From NCBI GenBank assembly GCA_005787865.1, contig SXZN01000160.1:1-10144 (forward strand): a stretch of 10,144 nucleotides of DNA, written 5' to 3'. The stretch is from Opitutaceae bacterium. GTDB lineage: Bacteria > Verrucomicrobiota > Verrucomicrobiia > Opitutales > Opitutaceae. Under the pieces are notes generated by a model. It did no database searches, had not been told where the DNA came from, and saw nothing but the letters and a program-made list of their open reading frames with translations. Below are positions 1 through 6,904 of the stretch, in pieces (the stretch's first letter is position 1; each line of letters opens with the position of its first letter). The position numbers and the translations under genes were made by a program.

Positions 1-2291
1 GCAAATAACCAGCGGGCTAGGGCGGGCATGAGAAGCATTGCTCCGAGCATGTTGCAGAGGAACATAAAGGCGAGCAGGACCCCCATATCGGCTTGAAACT
101 TAATGGCCGAGAAAGCCCACGTGCCAACGCCAATGGAAAGTGCCAGCCCGGTGAATACGACGGATGTGCCCATGGTCGCGAAGGATTCGTATAAAGCATC
201 CTCGAGTGATTTACCTTCGCGAATTCTCTCCATCAGCGCTGAGCAAAGATAGATGCCGTAGTCGACGCCGATGCCAACCCCCAGCGCCACAACCGGCAGG
301 GTCGAAGTTTTTAAGCCGATCTGCAAATAGACCATAATCGCGTAGGCCAGATCCGACACGATGATCAGTGGCAGCACGACGCAAACCGTGGCCCGCCAAG
401 AGCGAAATGAAACCAGGCAAAGCAGAATAATCGCAATATAGAGCCACAGCACCATGGGGAATTGGGCCGATTCCACCACTTCGTTGGTCGCGGCCATCAC
501 GCCGACATTACCGGTCGCGAGCTGAAATTTGACTGGCCCAGTAGCGTGGTTCGCCCGAAATTCTTTAACCGCGGCGATGACCCGCTTGATGGTCTCAGCT
601 TTATGATCCGTGAGATAAATCATGACCGGAATTACACTGCCATCGTTATTCAAGAGACCGGTCGAGGTTTCTACCGGCGAAACTGATTGAGCCAACATGG
701 CTTTATTTCGCGGAATAGTTCTCCACTTGAGACTACCTTCGTTCCAACCAGCGGAAATCGTTTTGGCCACGTCGGTGATCGCGAGGGTGGACTTAACCCC
801 AGGAAGATTGCGCATCTGCCAGCTAAATTGATCGATCAAGGCCATGACCTCATGGTCAATCACCCCATTGGGAATCGTTTCGGCAATAACGGTGATCACA
901 TCAACTCCGATACTAAATTTGGCGGTAATCGCCGCCGTGTCTTGATTGTAGCGCGAGCTTTGCCGGAGCTCAGGAACGCCGGCGTGCATGTCACCAATTT
1001 TAACCTGCTGGGCCTTAATGAACCCGAATGCCCAGCAACCCATCGTCACGGCAATAATGATTAAAGCATTAGGGCCAGTCGTAAATTTCACCAGCTTGCG
1101 CCACAGCGGTTGGAGCGCAAAACGACGAATATTAACGCGTTTGCGGAAATCCGGCGCCATCTTCGTGTAGGTCAGCAAGACCGGCAGTAAAAACCGATCA
1201 GTGAGGATGATGAGGGTAACGCCGAGGCTGGCTGTGATCGCCAATTCTTGAATAATGGGGACTTTCACCAGGTAGATTGTGAGGAAGCCCACCGTGTCGG
1301 TTAGGATCGCAACGGTGCCCGGAATAAATAAATTGCTGAAGGAAGCGCGGGCCGCGAGCTGCTCGTCACGGCCAACGTAAAACTCATGCCGGAAGGATCG
1401 CAGCATTTGCGTCGCGTGACTCAAAGCGATCGCGAAGACCAGGAACGGCACCAAGATTGATAGGGGATCGATGCCGAAGCCGAAAAGATAGAGCAGGCCC
1501 AATTGCCAGATCACGGCGCACGCGGAAGTGACTAACGGCAGAACGGTTAAAATCAGCGATTGGGAAAAATAATAGAGCAGCCCAGCAGAAATAATTATGG
1601 CGATACCGAAGAAAAGGAGCACGCCGCGCGCGCCATCGGTAATGTCGCCAATGACTTTGGCGAAACCGATGATGTGAATAGTGACCGCGGGAGATTGGTA
1701 TTTAGCGCGAATCTTCGATTCCAGCGCATCAGCTACTTCCGCGTAGACGAGTTTCCGGCCTGTTTGCGGGTCAACTTCCAGCAACGACACGATAATAATC
1801 GCCCCCGTGAAATCATTGGCCACGAGCTGGCCGACGCGGCCTGATTTAATAATATTTTGGCGTACGCGTTCAAGGCTGGCGGCATTTGGCACAAAATCAG
1901 CCGGTATAATATTGCCCCCTTGCAGACCATCTTCGACGACCTCGAGATAGCGGACATTCGGGGTGAAAATCGAAGTGACTTGCGCCCGATCTACCCCCGG
2001 CAAGTAATACGATTCATCCGTGACCGCTTTAAGCGTTTGGAAAAAACTGGGCGTAAAGATATCGCCCTGCGCCGCCTGCAGCGCGATGACGATGCGATTA
2101 GCCCCGCCAAATTGCTCCTGATATTTGATGAAGTTCCGAATGTATTCATGGTCGCTCGGCAGCTGTTTACTGAAACTGGCGTCGACGTGGGTCTTGCTCG
2201 CAAAGAAACCAAGCAGGATGGTGAGGCCGGTAAATACCGCGACCGTGAGGTGACGGTGCCCGAAGATTATTTTTTCAATCGCGCGCAACAT
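1..2291 (-). CDS. RND/MMPL-family transporter (3' end cut by window edge)
   Basis: Inner-membrane proton-driven RND transporter of the predicted-exporter (MMPL/SSD-like) group. I translated this frame by hand: 763 codons stay open from the ATG at 2291-2289 to the left edge. The layout is the RND duplication: TM1 (about residues 14-30), a large periplasmic domain (31-222), TM2-6 (about 224-375), TM7 (about 409-424), a second periplasmic domain (425-610), and TM8-12 (612 onward). TM10 carries the motif GVGIGVDYGIY with Asp677, the expected proton-relay residue. The matching position in TM4 reads ALSHATQM (Ser291-His292) without Asp; TM5 has TDTVGF (Asp332). The last visible residues (MLLMPALARWLF) look like the end of TM12, so only a short tail should be missing. 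The start lies one base after the stop of the upstream propeller gene (TGAGATG) with no Shine-Dalgarno, which suggests translational coupling. The cargo is unknown. The family call is firm; export of a hydrophobic cargo is inferred from the neighbours. Confidence 0.9.
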   Translation of the reverse strand, partial: MLRAIEKIIFGHRHLTVAVFTGLTILLGFFASKTHVDASFSKQLPSDHEYIRNFIKYQEQFGGANRIVIALQAAQGDIFTPSFFQTLKAVTDESYYLPGVDRAQVTSIFTPNVRYLEVVEDGLQGGNIIPADFVPNAASLERVRQNIIKSGRVGQLVANDFTGAIIIVSLLEVDPQTGRKLVYAEVADALESKIRAKYQSPAVTIHIIGFAKVIGDITDGARGVLLFFGIAIIISAGLLYYFSQSLILTVLPLVTSACAVIWQLGLLYLFGFGIDPLSILVPFLVFAIALSHATQMLRSFRHEFYVGRDEQLAARASFSNLFIPGTVAILTDTVGFLTIYLVKVPIIQELAITASLGVTLIILTDRFLLPVLLTYTKMAPDFRKRVNIRRFALQPLWRKLVKFTTGPNALIIIAVTMGCWAFGFIKAQQVKIGDMHAGVPELRQSSRYNQDTAAITAKFSIGVDVITVIAETIPNGVIDHEVMALIDQFSWQMRNLPGVKSTLAITDVAKTISAGWNEGSLKWRTIPRNKAMLAQSVSPVETSTGLLNNDGSVIPVMIYLTDHKAETIKRVIAAVKEFRANHATGPVKFQLATGNVGVMAATNEVVESAQFPMVLWLYIAIILLCLVSFRSWRATVCVVLPLIIVSDLAYAIMVYLQIGLKTSTLPVVALGVGIGVDYGIYLCSALMERIREGKSLEDALYESFATMGTSVVFTGLALSIGVGTWAFSAIKFQADMGVLLAFMFLCNMLGAMLLMPALARWLF

Positions 2292-2292
2292 C

Positions 2293-3276
2293 TCAAGGAA
2301 TCGTGAGGCGCGTTACGCCCGCTTCACCAACGGCGACAATCGCCCCGTCATTAGTCTCAACCAAATCAGCCACGCTCGTACCAAAGTCAGCAGGTTGCCA
2401 GGCTTGGAAGCTGCGTCCGGCATCACGACTGATAAAAAAATTTCCTCCTTGCCCGCCCAACACCAGCGGCCCCCGTTTAAGACGAAGTCCGCCCATGATA
2501 AGCACTTTAACATCAGCCGTCAGTGGCACCCAATGTTCGCCTTGATCATCGGAGCGAAAAATATGACCGCGTAGACCGTAGGTGATAATTTTCTGCGCTG
2601 TCAGCGGCAAGACGCCGAAAAGGGAACCGTCATAAGGAACTTCCGATTTTCGCCAAGTCTTGCCCGTGTCAGCCGAAAGCAGGCATGAGCCGCTTTCACC
2701 CGCGAGGTAAAGTGTGCCATCAGGCCCAACGCTAATTCGATTATAATGCGCCTCCTCCGTGGTGGGCTGGCCACTCTGCCAATGGAGGCCTCCGTCGATC
2801 GTGAAGGCGTATTTTCCGTAAGCGCCGACCGCAAAACCGTGCTGGGCGTTCAGAAATAAAACACTGAGGTAAATTGTATCAAGTTGTTGGCCATCATCCT
2901 GTCGTTGCCAGGTTTTACCGCTATCGCGCGTTGCCATTATAACTCCATCGTGGCCGACCGCCCAGCCATGTTGGGCATCGGGAAAACTAAGGCTGGTCAG
3001 CAGCGCACGGGTCGGCGTGATTTGCTGGGTCCAATGGCGCCCGTTGTCGGAAGAAATTAAAACATGCCCGTGATCACCCACCGCCACGAGTTGTTGGCCA
3101 GTATTGACGATGCTCAGTAATAAGCTCCGATCCGCCAAGGGAGCTAATTCCGCCGAGTCTGTGGCGCGAGCCATCGGCAGAAAAATAAGCGCGCAGATTA
3201 CCCGCCAAAGACGGGAGAATTTATTTATGGACCGGAGGCGATTAAGTTGCCGTTGCGCCAAAATTAGCATGATCAC
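2293..3276 (-). CDS. Secreted YCF48/BNR-like Asp-box beta-propeller protein
   Basis: Predicted periplasmic beta-propeller related to the YCF48/HCF136 photosystem II assembly family and to BNR/sialidase Asp-box repeats. Residues 1-38 look like a Sec signal: basic N-terminus, hydrophobic core LWRVICALIFLPM, cleavage after ARA. Six Asp boxes (S-x-D-x-G-x-x-W type) are visible near residues 75-82, 116-123, 159-166, 201-208, 242-249 and 283-290, about 41-44 residues apart, interleaved with GxAVGxxG strands; this is one box per propeller blade. The annotated start is GTG (3276); an in-frame ATG two codons later (3270) is equally possible and also lacks a good Shine-Dalgarno. The gene is one base from the RND gene downstream and lies just past a terminator that closes the DUF1329 gene. 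Nothing in the window suggests photosynthesis, so the PSII name is only a family label. The likely role is a periplasmic adaptor or scaffold for the RND pump (inference). It has no sialidase catalytic set that I can recognise. Confidence 0.85.
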   Translation of the reverse strand: MIMLILAQRQLNRLRSINKFSRLWRVICALIFLPMARATDSAELAPLADRSLLLSIVNTGQQLVAVGDHGHVLISSDNGRHWTQQITPTRALLTSLSFPDAQHGWAVGHDGVIMATRDSGKTWQRQDDGQQLDTIYLSVLFLNAQHGFAVGAYGKYAFTIDGGLHWQSGQPTTEEAHYNRISVGPDGTLYLAGESGSCLLSADTGKTWRKSEVPYDGSLFGVLPLTAQKIITYGLRGHIFRSDDQGEHWVPLTADVKVLIMGGLRLKRGPLVLGGQGGNFFISRDAGRSFQAWQPADFGTSVADLVETNDGAIVAVGEAGVTRLTIP

Positions 3277-3311
3277 TTAAATAAATATCGCCTAATAGCG
3301 GCGCGGCAGGC

Positions 3312-3342
3312 AAGAAAAAGGGCGGCCGGTTGAGGGCCGCCC
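3312..3342 (-). terminator. Rho-independent terminator after the DUF1329 gene
   Basis: Read on the minus strand, GGGCGGCC, a 7-base loop CTCAACC, then GGCCGCCC form a perfect 8-bp G+C-rich stem (plus-strand arms 3335-3342 and 3320-3327). It is followed at once by TTTTTCTT. The hairpin begins about 18 bases past the DUF1329 stop codon. The T-run exists only on the minus strand, so termination is directional. It sits between the DUF1302-DUF1329 pair and the propeller-RND pair, so the second pair needs read-through or its own promoter. Confidence 0.9.
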
Positions 3343-3359
3343 GCAGAGGCTAAATGGCG

Positions 3360-4718
3360 TTAGCGCACGCCATCCTGCCGCAGGGTAGCCGGAGTGTAGT
3401 CCTGCGGCGCGCGGGTGAGGCCAAAATTATACATCTTAGTTTCGTTATCCAAGCCGATAGCCACATAACGGCCTGCGATCAAATCGGTATGCACCTCGAG
3501 CGTACTCCAGAAAACTTGGGCATCATAGTAATTGATGCAATGGGCCTCCGAGACGCGCCAGAGTTGGCCGCGGCCATCATATTGATCTACGGCGAGGACC
3601 TGCCAGCTATCCTCGTCGATATAGAACGTGCGCTGAGCGTAAACGTGGCTGGTGCCCGCTTTCAGCGTGGCATTAACCACCCAGACCCGGTGTTTCTCGT
3701 AGCGCGTGAGGCTTTGATTGATGTGTAGCGGCTTGAGGATGTCGCTATATTTGATCGAATCGCTATGCAGCTTATAGGAGTTGTAGGGCACGATCATTTC
3801 TTTTTTACCGACCAATTTCCAATCGTAGCGATCCGGGGCTCCATTGAACATATCGAATTGGTCGGAAGTCCGCATGCCGTCCGCGGCGGTGCCGGGATTG
3901 TCGTAAGAGACATTAGGCGCGCGGCGCACGCGCCGTTGACCGGAATTATAAAGCCAAGCCCGGCGTGATTCTTTCACTTGGTCGATGGTCTCGTGCACAA
4001 CTAAGATTGAACCAGCGAGCCGAGCCGGGGCCATCACCGCCTGCTTGAAGTAGATTAAAACATTATCAAGGTTCTTTTCCTGCATGCCTTCGCGGGCATA
4101 ATTGAAAAGAAACTCATCTTCGAAATCGACCAAGGTGTAACTGCCATTGCGCTGCGGTGCCGCTTGGCTAACCGTGCGATCAGCGGCCACTCCGCGGTAG
4201 CGGGTGAGATGATTCCAAATCACCTCGAGCCCGTTCTGTGGTACTGGGAATGGGGTGCCAATCGTAGAGCCGGAGATACCGTTGCCCCCTTCTGTGAGGG
4301 CGGCGGTGGTCGCATTTTGCTTGGTCGCATCGTAAACCCGCTGCGGATTAGAGACGCTGCGATGCGACGGGTAAACGGGCATCGCGTAATCCGAGTAGGC
4401 CTTCAGCAAAGCTAAATGCCCCGCGCTTAGTTCCGCCGTATATTTATCCGCATTGGCCGAGGTAATAGTGAATAGCGGGGCTTCGTCCTTGTACGGGTCG
4501 GGATGATGCATTCCTGCGGTGTAGCCAGCCGGAGGGGTGGTGATGCCGCCGGTCCAAGCCGGAATGGAACCATCGGCATTGCCGGCCTTTTCACCGCCCA
4601 GCGGGGTGAGGTCGTTGCCGAGTCGGTTCGCGTCGCCCACGGAAATAGCGGCGAGAGCGCCCAGAGTAAGGGAGAGGAGGGTGCTGCTCGCGATTAAGTA
4701 ACGGATTCCAGATTTCAT
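3360..4718 (-). CDS. DUF1329 family periplasmic protein (LolA/LolB-like fold)
   Basis: Periplasmic protein of the DUF1329 family (452 residues, usual family length), whose fold is related to the lipoprotein carriers LolA and LolB. Residues 1-24 form a Sec signal peptide with hydrophobic core LIASSTLLSLTLGALAA; no lipobox Cys is present, so it should be soluble in the periplasm. The family hallmarks are clear: the N-terminal segment at 33-58 (LGNDLTPLGGEKAGNADG followed by IPAWTGG), and the long conserved block at 262-308 that starts RRVRRAP and runs through DG-MRT, DMFNGAPDRYDW and LVGKKEM. It starts 19 bases after the stop of the DUF1302 gene with no Shine-Dalgarno, and is followed by a strong terminator. 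DUF1329 and DUF1302 genes are commonly adjacent. By fold analogy it may carry a hydrophobic molecule between the RND pump and the outer membrane barrel; that role is inference, and the molecular function of the family is not settled to my knowledge. Confidence 0.92.
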   Translation of the reverse strand: MKSGIRYLIASSTLLSLTLGALAAISVGDANRLGNDLTPLGGEKAGNADGSIPAWTGGITTPPAGYTAGMHHPDPYKDEAPLFTITSANADKYTAELSAGHLALLKAYSDYAMPVYPSHRSVSNPQRVYDATKQNATTAALTEGGNGISGSTIGTPFPVPQNGLEVIWNHLTRYRGVAADRTVSQAAPQRNGSYTLVDFEDEFLFNYAREGMQEKNLDNVLIYFKQAVMAPARLAGSILVVHETIDQVKESRRAWLYNSGQRRVRRAPNVSYDNPGTAADGMRTSDQFDMFNGAPDRYDWKLVGKKEMIVPYNSYKLHSDSIKYSDILKPLHINQSLTRYEKHRVWVVNATLKAGTSHVYAQRTFYIDEDSWQVLAVDQYDGRGQLWRVSEAHCINYYDAQVFWSTLEVHTDLIAGRYVAIGLDNETKMYNFGLTRAPQDYTPATLRQDGVR

Positions 4719-4737
4719 GATAGTGGGGTGGGTAAAA

Positions 4738-6726
4738 TTAGAATGAATACTTCAAGTTGCAGGAGACGAAATCACGATCGCTGATGAGATTATAGCGATC
4801 GGCACCAAAGAAATTAATGTAACGCAGATCGAACGCCCAAGCATTTTGGAAGGTAAACTCTGCGCCGATGGTAAGCGATTTCCGCCCGTGCAGGAAATTG
4901 CCCAAGGGCAAGGGCGTGTTCCCGCCCACATCGTGAGCGTAGATCACGGTCGGGGAAATATTAACCCCGCGGAAGACGTTATTATAATCAAGGCGACCAA
5001 CTAATTGATAACCCCAAGAAAAGCTGTCCGCGAAAGCCGAAGCAGGCTCAGACAGGGGAGCGAGATTCGAAGCATTATTGCCGGAATTTGTCATGTAATT
5101 CACATCGCCACCCACCATCGTACCGGGACCATCAAAACGTAAGACGTTCTTGCTCGGGAGGTCGGCGTTGACGAAGCCGGTTTCAGCCAAAAGGGTCGTC
5201 TGAGCTGAGCCGAGGATACCTTTGCCCACCCAAGTAGCGGTCATCTGCCCCGTTGTTACTTTGAGGCGGCGATAGCCGGGGACGTAGGTATTCAGCTGAC
5301 CCAAGAAATTACCGATTTGGTTATTGGTGCCAAAAGCAGGGTTAATTGAAGAGAATGCGGCGAAAAGTAATTCAACGTCATCAACCTGTAGCGGCTGACT
5401 TTTCCGGTAGCTGATTTCACCCTGCAGGGCGATTCCGTGCACGCTTGTATTGAAGCTGGCTCCAACTAGGCCGATGTCTTCGGGGAATTCGATTAAGTAG
5501 CGGCCGGTACCTGCCGCAGTCAGGAAGCCGATGGTCCTAGCTCCATTCGCGATCGTAATCGTGGAGGGATAAAATGCCGCGTAAGGCGCCAATGATGGAG
5601 CCAAGGAGCCAACCGGCACACTGGTCAGAGCAGAACCCACCAATCCGGGTAGAATGGCCGAGACGGTGGCAGCAGGAATTCCCGCTGCAATCATGGCCGG
5701 GGCCAGATTCGCGCTCGCCAAGCTGCTCGCGGTTGCTTGCACCAAGGCTGAACTGATCGCATCCCTCGGGGTGCGCGCAGAAATGACCGGTAGGCGACTG
5801 TGGTAATTCATGGCGAACAAACCGAATTCCGTATCCTTCAACCCGCGGGCAAGCCAACGAAGATTGACGCCGTATTGGCCGGAGGAACCAGGTTCATTGT
5901 CGGTCCCACGGGGCACCGCGCCGAGATTAGCGGTATCGGCGATGGCGCCGAATCCCAGCATGACCTTAGTGCCGCCTTTGGGCGCAAAGTCATTCGAACT
6001 AAAATATGTACCAGGAGGATCAATGCGGGTGCGATCCCAGCCGAGGAGATAAAAAGCTTCTAACGATAAATCTTCAGTTAAACCTAAGGCGGCGGAAAAC
6101 ATGTTAACCGGACGCAGCGCTTCTTTAAGCTCTGAGCCGGGCGTGCGGAGTTTCGCTACATCGATCGGATTGATGGAGTTGATCCCGTTGGGAATAAAGG
6201 TGCTTTCACCCCAGCTTAACACTTGGCGACCCACGCGCAGGGTGGCCGGCATTCCGCCAATCGTCTCCTTAAAGTAAACGTAGGCATCGAGTAATTCCGC
6301 TCCGGTGCTGACGATTTTATTGGCCTCATCGCTGAGCGCAGTCCGATCGCGGGCGCCGTTGGAATTTACTAAGTCGTTGAAATAATAGCCGCGGACGAAC
6401 AGCCCGGCATGCTGATACTTAACGAGAAGATCGTGATTCGCCTTCATAAGGAAGGAAGCGACTCCACTGTTCCGGTAGTTCAAATTGCCATCGTCGTTAT
6501 TGTTCGAGCGCTGCAGACCGCCGGAACCGAGCCCGTAGAACTGCGGATCGGCGGGATTGACGCGGTAAAGCCCGCCCACTGAGAGCGTGGTGTCAAAGTT
6601 GCCTTTGACGTCACCAAATTCAAAAACAAAGGCTTGGGCGCACGGCGCTTGGGCCAACAAAGCCAAACCGGCGATAGCCGATAGGCGCAGACAAGAAGAA
6701 ACAGCTTTGCTTAGGTTCATAGACAT
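4738..6726 (-). CDS. DUF1302 family outer-membrane beta-barrel protein
   Basis: Predicted outer-membrane beta-barrel of the DUF1302 family (662 residues). Residues 1-32 form a Sec signal (hydrophobic SAIAGLALLAQAP, cleavage after AQA). The family signature is at about 163-195: LRVGRQVLSWGESTFIPNG followed by INSINPIDVAKLRTPG. The rest shows alternating amphipathic strands typical of a porin-like barrel, and the protein ends in YSF, the C-terminal aromatic residue expected for BAM-dependent insertion. Residues about 322-405 form an Ala/Ser/Leu-rich insert unlike the barrel strands, just before the conserved YLIEFPEDIGLVG segment. It is the first gene of the minus-strand block and faces uvrA across 178 bases. 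Two starts are possible, ATG at 6726 or in-frame ATG at 6720; only a weak TGAG precedes them, better spaced for the second. It probably forms the outer-membrane exit or entry pore of the system (inference); the cargo is unknown. Confidence 0.9.
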   Translation of the reverse strand: MSMNLSKAVSSCLRLSAIAGLALLAQAPCAQAFVFEFGDVKGNFDTTLSVGGLYRVNPADPQFYGLGSGGLQRSNNNDDGNLNYRNSGVASFLMKANHDLLVKYQHAGLFVRGYYFNDLVNSNGARDRTALSDEANKIVSTGAELLDAYVYFKETIGGMPATLRVGRQVLSWGESTFIPNGINSINPIDVAKLRTPGSELKEALRPVNMFSAALGLTEDLSLEAFYLLGWDRTRIDPPGTYFSSNDFAPKGGTKVMLGFGAIADTANLGAVPRGTDNEPGSSGQYGVNLRWLARGLKDTEFGLFAMNYHSRLPVISARTPRDAISSALVQATASSLASANLAPAMIAAGIPAATVSAILPGLVGSALTSVPVGSLAPSLAPYAAFYPSTITIANGARTIGFLTAAGTGRYLIEFPEDIGLVGASFNTSVHGIALQGEISYRKSQPLQVDDVELLFAAFSSINPAFGTNNQIGNFLGQLNTYVPGYRRLKVTTGQMTATWVGKGILGSAQTTLLAETGFVNADLPSKNVLRFDGPGTMVGGDVNYMTNSGNNASNLAPLSEPASAFADSFSWGYQLVGRLDYNNVFRGVNISPTVIYAHDVGGNTPLPLGNFLHGRKSLTIGAEFTFQNAWAFDLRYINFFGADRYNLISDRDFVSCNLKYSF

Positions 6727-6904
6727 AAACTCAGGGTTTTAGGATTAGTAAGGCATCAGCAACGTGGGCTAACGGCTCTGCTTAGGGGTAACGCTCAACT
6801 AGGTTGCAATAATTACGAAATCGCAAGCGGCAAACACCGATCCCAAAATAGCGAATCCACTAATCCCACTTTGACGCGCGAACTAAAACCGCAACATTGG
6901 TGCC
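6727..6904. promoter_or_regulatory. Divergent intergenic region between the DUF1302 gene and uvrA
   Basis: This 178-base region must contain promoters for both directions. For uvrA, TGCAATAAT at 6805-6813 fits an extended -10 (TGn plus AATAAT, 5 of 6 to TATAAT) and would give a leader of about 85 bases; no good -35 lies at the usual spacing. On the minus strand I find no convincing -35/-10 pair. An 8-base inverted repeat, GGATTAGT (6742-6749) and ACTAATCC (6859-6866), brackets the region. I see no E. coli-type LexA box (CTG-N10-CAG) or Gram-positive-type box. Neither start codon has a strong Shine-Dalgarno. Confidence 0.4.

Noticed and set aside
1857..2306. 149-codon open frame on the plus strand
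   Set aside because: It lies wholly antisense to the RND gene, whose frame encodes a coherent membrane protein; the antisense product has no recognisable motif.
2293..3276. True photosystem II assembly factor or sialidase
   Set aside because: The Asp-box repeats are shared by many propellers; there is no photosynthetic context and I see no sialidase catalytic residues.
3271..3313. Promoter between the terminator and the propeller gene (TTGCCT with GATATT, 18-base spacer on the minus strand)
   Set aside because: Both boxes are weak matches and the implied leader would be only a few bases; too little to list as a feature, although some promoter or read-through must exist.
3354..3728. 124-codon open frame on the plus strand
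   Set aside because: It is antisense to the C-terminal part of the DUF1329 gene, which carries clear family motifs; the overlap explains the open frame.
6871..6899. TTGACG as a -35 element for uvrA
   Set aside because: The -10 position at normal spacing reads ACATTG or AACATT, a poor match, and transcription would start at or past the start codon.
6727..6904. LexA/SOS box upstream of uvrA
   Set aside because: No CTG-N10-CAG or GAAC-N4-GTTC palindrome is present; a lineage-specific box cannot be judged without the host LexA motif.
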